Program-made: the position numbers and the translations under genes
NCBI GenBank assembly: GCA_963680875.1
Contig: OY804578.1
Coordinates: 98,671,689 to 98,735,688 of the forward strand
DNA length: 64,000 bases
Direction of reading: 5' to 3'
From: Bathymodiolus brooksi
Taxonomy: Eukaryota > Mollusca > Bivalvia > Mytilida > Modiolidae
Shown here: positions 50,601-64,000 of the stretch, piece by piece
Numbering within the stretch: the first letter of the stretch is position 1
How the letters are laid out: every line of letters starts with the position of its first letter
The notes under the pieces: generated by a model
The model's input: the letters and a program-made list of their open reading frames with translations, nothing else
What the model was told of the DNA's origin: nothing
Database searches by the model: none

Positions 50601-53600
50601 GACTTGCTTCTAGATAGAACATTATGTGATAAAGTTTGTCAGTGACCTGCTTCTAGATAGAACATTATGTGATAAAGTTTGTCAATGACTTGCTTCTAGA
50701 TAGAACATTATGTGATAAATTTTGTCAATGACTTGCTTCTAGATAGAACATTATGTGATAAAGTTTGTCAGTGACTTGCTTCTAAGATAGAACATTATGT
50801 GATAACGTTTGTCAATGACTTGCTTCTAAGATAGAACATTATGTGATAACGTTTGTCAGTGACTTGCTTCTAAGATAGAACATTATGTGATAAAGTTTGT
50901 CAATGACTTGCTTCTAGATAGAACATTATGTGATAACGTTTGTCAATGACTTGCTTCTAAGATAGAACATTATGTGATAACGTTTGTCAATGACTTGCTT
51001 CTAGATAGAACATTATGTGATAAAGTTTGTCAGTGACTTGCTGCTAAGATAGAACATTATGTGATAAAGTTTGTCAGTGACTTGCTTCTAAGATAGAACA
51101 TTATGTGATAAAGTGTGTCAGTGACTTGCTTCTAGATAGAACATTATGTGATAAAGTTTGTCAGTGACTTGCTGCTAAGATAGAACATTATGTGATAAAG
51201 TTTGTCAGTGACTTGCTTCTAGATAGAACATTATGTGATAAAGTTTGTCAGTGACTTGCTTCTAAGATAGAACATTATGTGATAAAGTTTGTAAGTGACT
51301 TGCTTCTAGATAGAACATTATGTGATAAAGTTTGTCAATGACTTGCTTCTAGATAGAACATTATGTGATAAAGTTTGTCAGTGACTTGCTTCTAGATAGA
51401 ACATTATGTGATAAAGTTTGTCAGTGACTTGCTTCTAAGATAGAACATTATGTGATAACGTTTGTCAATGACTTGCTTCTAGATAGAACATTATGTGATA
51501 AAGTTTGTCAGTGACTTGCTTCTAAGATAGAACATTATGTGATAACGTTTGTCAATGACTTGCTTCTAGATAGAACATTATGTGATAAAGTTTGTCAGTG
51601 ACTTGCTGCTAAGATAGAATATTATGTGATAAAGTTTGTCAATGACTTGCTTCTAGATAGAACATTATGTGATAAAGTTTGTCAGTGACTTGCTTCTAAG
51701 ATAGAACATTATGTGATAAAATTTGTCAGTGACTTGCTTCTAGATAGAACATTATGTGATAAAGTTTGTCAGTGACTTGCTTCTAGATAGAACATTATGT
51801 GATAAAGTTTGTCAATGACTTGCTTCTAGATAGAACATTATGTGATAAAGTTTGTCAGTGACTTGCTTCTAGATAGAACATTATGTGATAAAGTTTGTCA
51901 GTGACTTGCTGCTAAGATAGAACATTATGTGATAAAGTTTGTAAGTGACTTGCTTCTAAGATAGAACATTATGTGATAAAGTGTGTCAGTGACTTGCTTC
52001 TAGATAGAACATTATGTGATAAAGTTTGTCAGTGACTTGCTGCTAAGATAGAACATTATGTGATAAAGTTTGTCAGTGACTTGCTTCTAGATAGAACATT
52101 ATGTGATAAAGTTTGTCAGTGACTTGCTTCTAAGATAGAACATTATGTGATAAAGTTTGTAAGTGACTTGCTTCTAGATAGAACATTATGTGATAAAGTT
52201 TGTCAATGACTTGCTTCTAGATAGAACATTATGTGATAAAGTTTGTCAGTGACTTGCTTCTAGATAGAACATTATGTGATAAAGTTTGTCAGTGACTTGC
52301 TTCTAAGATAGAACATTATGTGATAACGTTTGTCAATGACTTGCTTCTAAGATAGAACATTATGTGATAACGTTTGTCAGTGACTTGCTTCTAAGATAGA
52401 ACATTATGTGATAAGTTTGTAAGTGACTTGCTTCTAGATAGAACATTATGTGATAAAGTTTGTCAGTGACTTGCTTCTAGATAGAACATTATGTGATAAA
52501 GTTTGTAAGTGACTTGCTTCTAAGATAGAACATTATGTGATAAAGTTTGTAAGTGACTTGCTTCTAGATAGAACATTATGTGATAAAGTTTGTCAATGAC
52601 TTGCTTCTAGATAGAACATCATGTGATAAAGTTTGTCAGTGACTTGCTTCTAAGATAGAACATTATGTGATAACGTTTGTCAATGACTTGCTTCTAGATA
52701 GAACATTATGTGATAAAGTTTGTCAGTGACTTGCTTCTAAGATAGAACATTATGTGATAACGTTTGTCAATGACTTGCTTCTAGATAGAACATTATGTGA
52801 TAAAGTTTGTCAGTGACCTGCTTCTAGATAGAACATTATGTGATAAAGTTTGTCAATGACTTGCTTCTAGATAGAACATTATGTGATAAAGTTTGTCAAT
52901 GACTTGCTTCTAGATAGAACATTATGTGATAAAGTTTGTCAGTGACTTGCTTCTAAGATAGAACATTATGTGATAACGTTTGTCAATGACTTGCTTCTAA
53001 GATAGAACATTATGTGATAAAGTTTGTCAGTGACTTGCTGCTAAGATAGAACATTATGTGATAAAGTTTGTCAGTGACTTGCTTCTAAGATAGAACATTA
53101 TGTGATAACGTTTGTCAATGACTTGCTTCTAAGATAGAACATTATGTGATAACGTTTGTCAATGACTTGCTTCTAGATAGAACATTATGTGATAAAGTTT
53201 GTCAGTGACTTGCTGCTAAGATAGAACATTATGTGATAAAGTTTGTCAGTGACTTGCTTCTAAGATAGAACATTATGTGATAAAGTGTGTCAGTGACTTG
53301 CTTCTAGATAGAACATTATGTGATAAAGTTTGTCAGTGACTTGCTGCTAAGATAGAACATTATGTGATAAAGTTTGTCAGTGACTTGCTTCTAGATAGAA
53401 CATTATGTGATAAAGTTTGTCAGTGACTTGCTTCTAAGATAGAACATTATGTGATAAAGTTTGTAAGTGACTTGCTTCTAGATAGAACATTATGTGATAA
53501 AGTTTGTCAATGACTTGCTTCTAGATAGAACATTATGTGATAAAGTTTGTAAGTGACTTGCTTCTAGATAGAACATTATGTGATAAAGTTTGTCAATGAC

Positions 53601-56600
53601 TTGCTTCTAGATAGAACATCATGTGATAAAGTTTGTCAGTGACTTGCTTCTAAGATAGAACATTATGTGATAACGTTTGTCAATGACTTGCTTCTAGATA
53701 GAACATTATGTGATAAAGTTTGTCAGTGACTTGCTTCTAAGATAGAACATTATGTGATAACGTTTGTCAATGACTTGCTTCTAGATAGAACATTATGTGA
53801 TAAAGTTTGTCAGTGACCTGCTTCTAGATAGAACATTATGTGATAAAGTTTGTCAATGACTTGCTTCTAGATAGAACATTATGATATAAAGTTTGTCAAT
53901 GACTTGCTTCTAGATAGAACATTATGTGATAAAGTTTGTCAGTGACTTCCTTCTAAGATAGAACATTATGTGATAACGTTTGTCAATGACTTGCTTCTAA
54001 GATAGAACATTATGTGATAACGTTTGTCAGTGACTTGCTTCTAGATAGAACATTATGTGATAAAGTTTGTCAGTGACTTGCTGCTAAGATAGAACATTAT
54101 GTGATAAAGTTTGTCAGTGACTTGCTTCTAAGATAGAACATTATGTGATAACGTTTGTCAATGACTTTCTTCTAAGATAGAACATTATGTGATAAAGTTT
54201 GTAAGTGACTTGCTTCTAGATAGAACATTATGTGATAAAGTTTGTCAATGACTTGCTTCTAGATAGAACATTATGTGATAAAGTTTGTCAGTGACTTGCT
54301 TCTAGATAGAACATTATGTGATAAAGTTTGTCAGTGACCTGCTTCTAGATAGAACATTATGTGATAAAGTTTGTCAATGACTTGCTTCTAGATAGAACAT
54401 TATGTGATAAAGTTTGTCAATGACTTGCTTCTAGATAGAACATTATGTGATAAAGTTTGTCAGTGACTTGCTTCTAAGATAGAACATTATGTGATAACGT
54501 TTGTCAATGACTTGCTTCTAAGATAGAACATTATGTGATAACGTTTGTCAGTGACTTGCTTCTAAGATAGAACATTATGTGATAAAGTTTGTCAATGACT
54601 TGCTTCTAGATAGAACATTATGTGATAACGTTTGTCAATGACTTGCTTCTAAGATAGAACATTATGTGATAACGTTTGTCAATGACTTGCTTCTAGATAG
54701 AACATTATGTGATAAAGTTTGTCAGTGACTTGCTGCTAAGATAGAACATTATGTGATAAAGTTTGTCAGTGACTTGCTTCTAAGATAGAACATTATGTGA
54801 TAAAGTGTGTCAGTGACTTGCTTCTAGATAGAACATTATGTGATAAAGTTTGTCAGTGACTTGCTGCTAAGATAGAACATTATGTGATAAAGTTTGTCAG
54901 TGACTTGCTTCTAGATAGAACATTATGTGATAAAGTTTGTCAGTGACTTGCTTCTAAGATAGAACATTATGTGATAAAGTTTGTAAGTGACTTGCTTCTA
55001 GATAGAACATTATGTGATAAAGTTTGTCAATGACTTGCTTCTAGATAGAACATCATGTGATAAAGTTTGTCAGTGACTTGCTTCTAGATAGAACATTATG
55101 TGATAAAGTTTGTCAGTGACTTGCTTCTAAGATAGAACATTATGTGATAACGTTTGTCAATGACTTGCTTCTAGATAGAACATTATGTGATAAAGTTTGT
55201 CAGTGACTTGCTTCTAAGATAGAACATTATGTGATAACGTTTGTCAATGACTTGCTTCTAGATAGAACATTATGTGATAAAGTTTGTCAGTGACTTGCTG
55301 CTAAGATAGAATATTATGTGATAAAGTTTGTCAGTGACTTGCTTCTAGATAGAACATTATGTGATAAAGTTTGTCAATGACTTGCTTCTAGATAGAACAT
55401 TATGTGATAAAGTTTGTCAGTGACTTGCTTCTAAGATAGAACATTATGTGATAAAATTTGTCAGTGACTTGCTTCTAGATAGAACATTATGTGATAAAGT
55501 TTGTCAGTGACTTGCTTCTAGATAGAACATTATGTGATAAAGTTTGTCAATGACTTGCTTCTAGATAGAACATTATGTGATAAAGTTTGTCAGTGACTTG
55601 CTTCTAGATAGAACATTATGTGATAAAGTTTGTCAGTGACTTGCTGCTAAGATAGAACATTATGTGATAAAGTTTGTAAGTGACTTGCTTCTAAGATAGA
55701 ACATTATGTGATAACGTTTGTCAGTGACTTGCTTCTAAGATAGAACATTATGTGATAAAGTTTGTAAGTGACTTGCTTCTAGATAGAACATTATGTGATA
55801 AAGTTTGTCAGTGACTTGCTTCTAGATAGAACATTATGTGATAAAGTTTGTAAGTGACTTGCTTCTAAGATAGAACATTATGTGATAAAGTTTGTAAGTG
55901 ACTTGCTTCTAGATAGAACATTATGTGATAAAGTTTGTCAATGACTTGCTTCTAGATAGAACATCATGTGATAAAGTTTGTCAGTGACTTGCTTCTAAGA
56001 TAGAACATTATGTGATAACGTTTGTCAATGACTTGCTTCTAGATAGAACATTATGTGATAAAGTTTGTCAGTGACTTGCTTCTAAGATAGAACATTATGT
56101 GATAACGTTTGTCAATGACTTGCTTCTAGATAGAACATTATGTGATAAAGTTTGTCAGTGACCTGCTTCTAGATAGAACATTATGTGATAAAGTTTGTCA
56201 ATGACTTGCTTCTAGATAGAACATTATGTGATAAAGTTTGTCAATGACTTGCTTCTAGATAGAACATTATGTGATAAAGTTTGTCAGTGACTTGCTTCTA
56301 AGATAGAACATTATGTGATAACGTTTGTCAATGACTTGCTTCTAAGATAGAACATTATGTGATAAAGTTTGTCAGTGACTTGCTGCTAAGATAGAACATT
56401 ATGTGATAAAGTTTGTCAGTGACTTGCTTCTAAGATAGAACATTATGTGATAACGTTTGTCAATGACTTGCTTCTAAGATAGAACATTATGTGATAACGT
56501 TTGTCAATGACTTGCTTCTAGATAGAACATTATGTGATAAAGTTTGTCAGTGACTTGCTGCTAAGATAGAACATTATGTGATAAAGTTTGTCAGTGACTT

Positions 56601-59600
56601 GCTTCTAAGATAGAACATTATGTGATAAAGTGTGTCAGTGACTTGCTTCTAGATAGAACATTATGTGATAAAGTTTGTCAGTGACTTGCTGCTAAGATAG
56701 AACATTATGTGATAAAGTTTGTCAGTGACTTGCTTCTAGATAGAACATTATGTGATAAAGTTTGTCAGTGACTTGCTTCTAAGATAGAACATTATGTGAT
56801 AAAGTTTGTAAGTGACTTGCTTCTAGATAGAACATTATGTGATAAAGTTTGTCAGTGACTTGCTTCTAGATAGAACATTATGTGATAAAGTTTGTAAGTG
56901 ACTTGCTTCTAGATAGAACATTATGTGATAAAGTTTGTCAATGACTTGCTTCTAGATAGAACATCATGTGATAAAGTTTGTCAGTGACTTGCTTCTAAGA
57001 TAGAACATTATGTGATAACGTTTGTCAATGACTTGCTTCTAGATAGAACATTATGTGATAAAGTTTGTCAGTGACTTGCTTCTAAGATAGAACATTATGT
57101 GATAACGTTTGTCAATGACTTGCTTCTAGATAGAACATTATGTGATAAAGTTTGTCAGTGACCTGCTTCTAGATAGAACATTATGTGATAAAGTTTGTCA
57201 ATGACTTGCTTCTAGATAGAACATTATGATATAAAGTTTGTCAATGACTTGCTTCTAGATAGAACATTATGTGATAAAGTTTGTCAGTGACTTCCTTCTA
57301 AGATAGAACATTATGTGATAACGTTTGTCAATGACTTGCTTCTAAGATAGAACATTATGTGATAACGTTTGTCAGTGACTTGCTTCTAGATAGAACATTA
57401 TGTGATAAAGTTTGTCAGTGACTTGCTGCTAAGATAGAACATTATGTGATAAAGTTTGTCAGTGACTTGCTTCTAAGATAGAACATTATGTGATAACGTT
57501 TGTCAATGACTTTCTTCTAAGATAGAACATTATGTGATAAAGTTTGTAAGTGACTTGCTTCTAGATAGAACATTATGTGATAAAGTTTGTCAATGACTTG
57601 CTTCTAGATAGAACATTATGTGATAAAGTTTGTCAGTGACTTGCTTCTAGATAGAACATTATGTGATAAAGTTTGTCAGTGACCTGCTTCTAGATAGAAC
57701 ATTATGTGATAAAGTTTGTCAATGACTTGCTTCTAGATAGAACATTATGTGATAAAGTTTGTCAATGACTTGCTTCTAGATAGAACATTATGTGATAAAG
57801 TTTGTCAGTGACTTGCTTCTAAGATAGAACATTATGTGATAACGTTTGTCAATGACTTGCTTCTAAGATAGAACATTATGTGATAACGTTTGTCAGTGAC
57901 TTGCTTCTAAGATAGAACATTATGTGATAAAGTTTGTCAATGACTTGCTTCTAGATAGAACATTATGTGATAACGTTTGTCAATGACTTGCTTCTAAGAT
58001 AGAACATTATGTGATAACGTTTGTCAATGACTTGCTTCTAGATAGAACATTATGTGATAAAGTTTGTCAGTGACTTGCTGCTAAGATAGAACATTATGTG
58101 ATAAAGTTTGTCAGTGACTTGCTTCTAAGATAGAACATTATGTGATAAAGTGTGTCAGTGACTTGCTTCTAGATAGAACATTATGTGATAAAGTTTGTCA
58201 GTGACTTGCTGCTAAGATAGAACATTATGTGATAAAGTTTGTCAGTGACTTGCTTCTAGATAGAACATTATGTGATAAAGTTTGTCAGTGACTTGCTTCT
58301 AAGATAGAACATTATGTGATAAAGTTTGTAAGTGACTTGCTTCTAGATAGAACATTATGTGATAAAGTTTGTCAATGACTTGCTTCTAGATAGAACATCA
58401 TGTGATAAAGTTTGTCAGTGACTTGCTTCTAGATAGAACATTATGTGATAAAGTTTGTCAGTGACTTGCTTCTAAGATAGAACATTATGTGATAACGTTT
58501 GTCAATGACTTGCTTCTAGATAGAACATTATGTGATAAAGTTTGTCAGTGACTTGCTTCTAAGATAGAACATTATGTGATAACGTTTGTCAATGACTTGC
58601 TTCTAGATAGAACATTATGTGATAAAGTTTGTCAGTGACTTGCTGCTAAGATAGAATATTATGTGATAAAGTTTGTCAGTGACTTGCTTCTAGATAGAAC
58701 ATTATGTGATAAAGTTTGTCAATGACTTGCTTCTAGATAGAACATTATGTGATAAAGTTTGTCAGTGACTTGCTTCTAAGATAGAACATTATGTGATAAA
58801 ATTTGTCAGTGACTTGCTTCTAGATAGAACATTATGTGATAAAGTTTGTCAGTGACTTGCTTCTAGATAGAACATTATGTGATAAAGTTTGTCAATGACT
58901 TGCTTCTAGATAGAACATTATGTGATAAAGTTTGTCAGTGACTTGCTTCTAGATAGAACATTATGTGATAAAGTTTGTCAGTGACTTGCTGCTAAGATAG
59001 AACATTATGTGATAAAGTTTGTAAGTGACTTGCTTCTAAGATAGAACATTATGTGATAAAGTGTGTCAGTGACTTGCTTCTAGATAGAACATTATGTGAT
59101 AAAGTTTGTCAGTGACTTGCTGCTAAGATAGAACATTATGTGATAAAGTTTGTCAGTGACTTGCTTCTAGATAGAACATTATGTGATAAAGTTTGTCAGT
59201 GACTTGCTTCTAAGATAGAACATTATGTGATAAAGTTTGTAAGTGACTTGCTTCTAGATAGAACATTATGTGATAAAGTTTGTCAATGACTTGCTTCTAG
59301 ATAGAACATTATGTGATAAAGTTTGTCAGTGACTTGCTTCTAGATAGAACATTATGTGATAACGTTTGTCAATGACTTGCTTCTAAGATAGAACATTATG
59401 TGATAACGTTTGTCAGTGACTTGCTTCTAAGATAGAACATTATGTGATAAAGTTTGTCAATGACTTGCTTCTAGATAGAACATTATGTGATAACGTTTGT
59501 CAATGACTTGCTTCTAAGATAGAACATTATGTGATAACGTTTGTCAATGACTTGCTTCTAGATAGAACATTATGTGATAAAGTTTGTCAGTGACTTGCTG

Positions 59601-62600
59601 CTAAGATAGAACATTATGTGATAAAGTTTGTCAGTGACTTGCTTCTAAGATAGAACATTATGTGATAAAGTGTGTCAGTGACTTGCTTCTAGATAGAACA
59701 TTATGTGATAAAGTTTGTCAGTGACTTGCTGCTAAGATAGAACATTATGTGATAAAGTTTGTCAGTGACTTGCTTCTAGATAGAACATTATGTGATAAAG
59801 TTTGTCAGTGACTTGCTTCTAAGATAGAACATTATGTGATAAAGTTTGTAAGTGACTTGCTTCTAGATAGAACATTATGTGATAAAGTTTGTCAGTGACT
59901 TTCTTCTAGACAGAACATTATGTGATAAAGTTTGTAAGTGACTTGCTTCTAAGATAGAACATTATGTGATAAAGTTTGTAAGTGACTTGCTTCTAGATAG
60001 AACATTATGTGATAAAGTTTGTCAATGACTTGCTTCTAGATAGAACATCATGTGATAAAGTTTGTCAGTGACTTGCTTCTAAGATAGAACATTATGTGAT
60101 AACGTTTGTCAATGACTTGCTTCTAGATAGAACATTATGTGATAAAGTTTGTCAGTGACTTGCTTCTAAGATAGAACATTATGTGATAACGTTTGTCAAT
60201 AACTTGCTTCTAGATAGAACATTATGTGATAAAGTTTGTCAGTGACCTGCTTCTAGATAGAACATTATGTGATAAAGTTTGTCAATGACTTGCTTCTAGA
60301 TAGAACATTATGTGATAAAGTTTGTCAATGACTTGCTTCTAGATAGAACATTATGTGATAAAGTTTGTCAGTGACTTCCTTCTAAGATAGAACATTATGT
60401 GATAACGTTTGTCAATGACTTGCTTCTAAGATAGAACATTATGTGATAACGTTTGTCAGTGACTTGCTTCTAGATAGAACATTATGTGATAAAGTTTGTC
60501 AGTGACTTGCTGCTAAGATAGAACATTATGTGATAAAGTTTGTCAGTGACTTGCTTCTAAGATAGAACATTATGTGATAACGTTTGTCAATGACTTGCTT
60601 CTAAGATAGAACATTATGTGATAAAGTTTGTCAGTGACTTGCTTCTAGATAGAACATTATGTGATAAAGTTTGTCAATGACTTGCTTCTAGATAGAACAT
60701 TATGTGATAAAGTTTGTCAGTGACTTGCTTCTAGATAGAACATTATGTGATAAAGTTTGTCAGTGACCTGCTTCTAGATAGAACATTATGTGATAAAGTT
60801 TGTCAATGACTTGCTTCTAGATAGAACATTATGTGATAAAGTTTGTCAATGACTTGCTTCTAGATAGAACATTATGTGATAAAGTTTGTCAGTGACTTGC
60901 TTCTAAGATAGAACATTATGTGATAACGTTTGTCAATGACTTGCTTCTAAGATAGAACATTATGTGATAACGTTTGTCAGTGACTTGCTTCTAAGATAGA
61001 ACATTATGTGATAAAGTTTGTCAATGACTTGCTTCTAGATAGAACATTATGTGATAACGTTTGTCAATGACTTGCTTCTAAGATAGAACATTATGTGATA
61101 ACGTTTGTCAATGACTTGCTTCTAGATAGAACATTATGTGATAAAGTTTGTCAGTGACTTGCTGCTAAGATAGAACATTATGTGATAAAGTTTGTCAGTG
61201 ACTTGCTTCTAAGATAGAACATTATGTGATAAAGTGTGTCAGTGACTTGCTTCTAGATAGAACATTATGTGATAAAGTTTGTCAGTGACTTGCTGCTAAG
61301 ATAGAACATTATGTGATAAAGTTTGTCAGTGACTTGCTTCTAGATAGAACATTATGTGATAAAGTTTGTCAGTGACTTGCTTCTAAGATAGAACATTATG
61401 TGATAAAGTTTGTAAGTGACTTGCTTCTAGATAGAACATTATGTGATAAAGTTTGTCAATGACTTGCTTCTAGATAGAACATTATGTGATAAAGTTTGTC
61501 AGTGACTTGCTTCTAGATAGAACATTATGTGATAAAGTTTGTCAGTGACTTGCTTCTAAGATAGAACATTATGTGATAACGTTTGTCAATGACTTGCTTC
61601 TAGATAGAACATTATGTGATAAAGTTTGTCAGTGACTTGCTTCTAAGATAGAACATTATGTGATAACGTTTGTCAATGACTTGCTTCTAGATAGAACATT
61701 ATGTGATAAAGTTTGTCAGTGACTTGCTGCTAAGATAGAATATTATGTGATAAAGTTTGTCAGTGACTTGCTTCTAGATAGAACATTATGTGATAAAGTT
61801 TGTCAATGACTTGCTTCTAGATAGAACATTATGTGATAAAGTTTGTCAGTGACTTGCTTCTAAGATAGAACATTATGTGATAAAATTTGTCAGTGACTTG
61901 CTTCTAGATAGAACATTATGTGATAAAGTTTGTCAGTGACTTGCTTCTAGATAGAACATTATGTGATAAAGTTTGTCAATGACTTGCTTCTAGATAGAAC
62001 ATTATGTGATAAAGTTTGTCAGTGACTTGCTTCTAGATAGAACATTATGTGATAAAGTTTGTCAGTGACTTGCTTCTAAGATAGAACATTATGTGATAAA
62101 GTTTGTCAGTGACTTGCTTCTAAGATAGAACATTATGTGATAAAGTGTGTCAGTGACTTGCTTCTAGATAGAACATTATGTGATAAAGTTTGTCAGTGAC
62201 TTGCTGCTAAGATAGAACATTATGTGATAAAGTTTGTCAGTGACTTGCTTCTAGATAGAACATTATGTGATAAAGTTTGTCAGTGACTTGCTTCTAAGAT
62301 AGAACATTATGTGATAAAGTTTGTAAGTGACTTGCTTCTAGATAGAACATTATGTGATAAAGTTTGTCAATGACTTGCTTCTAGATAGAACATTATGTGA
62401 TAAAGTTTGTCAGTGACTTGCTTCTAGATAGAACATTATGTGATAAAGTTTGTCAGTGACTTGTTTCTAAGATAGAACATTATGTGATAACGTTTGTCAA
62501 TGACTTGCTTCTAAGATAGAACATTATGTGATAAAGTTTGTCAGTGACTTGCTTCTAAGATAGAACATTATGTGATAAAGTTTGTCAATGACTTGCTTCT

Positions 62601-64000
62601 AGATAGAACATTATGTGATAACGTTTGTCAATGACTTGCTTCTAAGATAGAACATTATGTGATAACGTTTGTCAATGACTTGCTTCTAGATAGAACATTA
62701 TGTGATAAAGTTTGTCAGTGACTTGCTGCTAAGATAGAACATTATGTGATAAAGTTTGTCAGTGACTTGCTTCTAAGATAGAACATTATGTGATAAAGTG
62801 TGTCAGTGACTTGCTTCTAGATAGAACATTATGTGATAAAGTTTGTCAGTGACTTGCTGCTAAGATAGAACATTATGTGATAAAGTTTGTCAGTGACTTG
62901 CTTCTAGATAGAACATTATGTGATAAAGTTTGTCAGTGACTTGCTTCTAAGATAGAACATTATGTGATAAAGTTTGTAAGTGACTTGCTTCTAGATAGAA
63001 CATTATGTGATAAAGTTTGTCAGTGACTTGCTTCTAGATAGAACATTATGTGATAAAGTTTGTAAGTGACTTGCTTCTAAGATAGAACATTATGTGATAA
63101 AGTTTGTAAGTGACTTGCTTCTAGATAGAACATTATGTGATAAAGTTTGTCAATGACTTGCTTCTAGATAGAACATCATGTGATAAAGTTTGTCAGTGAC
63201 TTGCTTCTAAGATAGAACATTATGTGATAACGTTTGTCAATGACTTGCTTCTAGATAGAACATTATGTGATAAAGTTTGTCAGTGACTTGCTTCTAAGAT
63301 AGAACATTATGTGATAACGTTTGTCAGTGACTTGCTTCTAGATAGAACATTATGTGATAAAGTTTGTCAGTGACTTGCTGCTAAGATAGAACATTATGTG
63401 ATAAAGTTTGTCAGTGACTTGCTTCTAAGATAGAACATTATGTGATAACGTTTGTCAATGACTTGCTTCTAAGATAGAACATTATGTGATAAAGTTTGTC
63501 AGTGACTTGCTTCTAGATAGAACATTATGTGATAAAGTTTGTCAATGACTTGCTTCTAGATAGAACATTATGTGATAAAGTTTGTCAGTGACTTGCTTCT
63601 AGATAGAACATTATGTGATAAAGTTTGTCAGTGACCTGCTTCTAGATAGAACATTATGTGATAAAGTTTGTCAATGACTTGCTTCTAGATAGAACATTAT
63701 GTGATAAAGTTTGTCAATGACTTGCTTCTAGATAGAACATTATGTGATAAAGTTTGTCAGTGACTTGCTTCTAAGATAGAACATTATGTGATAACGTTTG
63801 TCAATGACTTGCTTCTAAGATAGAACATTATGTGATAACGTTTGTCAGTGACTTGCTTCTAAGATAGAACATTATGTGATAAAGTTTGTCAATGACTTGC
63901 TTCTAGATAGAACATTATGTGATAACGTTTGTCAATGACTTGCTTCTAAGATAGAACATTATGTGATAACGTTTGTCAATGACTTGCTTCTAGATAGAAC
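44619..64000 (+). repeat. 43/44-bp satellite array, over 19.3 kb, SINE-derived, runs off the window
   Basis: Unbroken head-to-tail array; the length divided by the period gives roughly 445 monomers. The monomer contains ACATTATGTGATAAAGTTTG and CAGTGACTTGCTTCTAGATAG. Two length classes occur: 43 bp with TTCTAGATAG (an XbaI site TCTAGA) and 44 bp with TTCTAAGATAG (no site). Recurrent point variants are GATAACG, CAATGAC, AAGTGAC, GTGTGTC and TGCTGCTAAG. All copies are in one orientation, with no other element inside and no long open frame, since 43 and 44 are not multiples of three. The left edge is at 44619 after TTTACCTATAT. Confidence 0.98.

Noticed and set aside
44619..64000. CRISPR array
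   Set aside because: The repeats are contiguous 43/44-bp monomers with no unique spacers, in a eukaryotic context. This is a satellite.

Overview
This is AT-rich, repeat-saturated animal DNA, most likely from a marine mollusc and probably a bivalve. The evidence is spliced exons with consensus GT/AG junctions, one SINE family present in about 15 copies, LINE, Tc1/mariner, hAT-like and Mutator-like remnants, and many minisatellites. Nothing looks bacterial or viral. The species is inference; the eukaryotic character is seen directly.

Layout. 1-4838: the two arms of a giant inverted repeat (centre near 2477, left arm cut by the window edge), itself made of minisatellites and CRE/ETS/E-box-like motif clusters. 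4850-7000: more of the same repeat material plus NRF1-like motifs. 8018-8338: a doubled interspersed repeat. 8339-12296: a near full-length non-LTR retrotransposon on the minus strand (endonuclease plus reverse transcriptase, one frameshift). 13178-16868: three successive minisatellites. 17609-22977: five exons of a minus-strand EF-hand gene whose splice phases all agree. 23045-28889: SINEs, a 34-bp minisatellite, a LINE tail, a possible short pseudogene and an hAT-like foldback element with 8-bp target duplications. 28970-32021: a dead Tc1-like transposon split by a 1.54-kb non-autonomous element. 35661-36281: the last exon of a plus-strand two-helix membrane protein. 37640-41365: an interspersed repeat cluster invaded by a palindromic element, a truncated LINE and a Mutator-like element with 9-bp target duplications. 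41536-44167: exons of a minus-strand pseudokinase-like gene. 44619-64000: one uninterrupted satellite array running off the window.

The most notable result is the satellite. Its 43/44-bp monomer is the central part of the local SINE family, tandemly amplified over more than 19 kb and organised into higher-order repeats about 3.7, 3.35 and 3.08 kb long. The array lies immediately upstream of the pseudokinase exons, so it is either inside a giant intron or has cut the gene from its 5' end. Other unusual points are a triplicated splice donor in the EF-hand gene, and a foldback repeat loaded with promoter-type transcription factor motifs.

The host genes do not form an operon or pathway. They are three unrelated partial genes (EF-hand protein, two-helix membrane protein, pseudokinase) in transposon-rich DNA. 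Most long open frames here are by-products of minisatellites whose period is a multiple of three, and are not genes.
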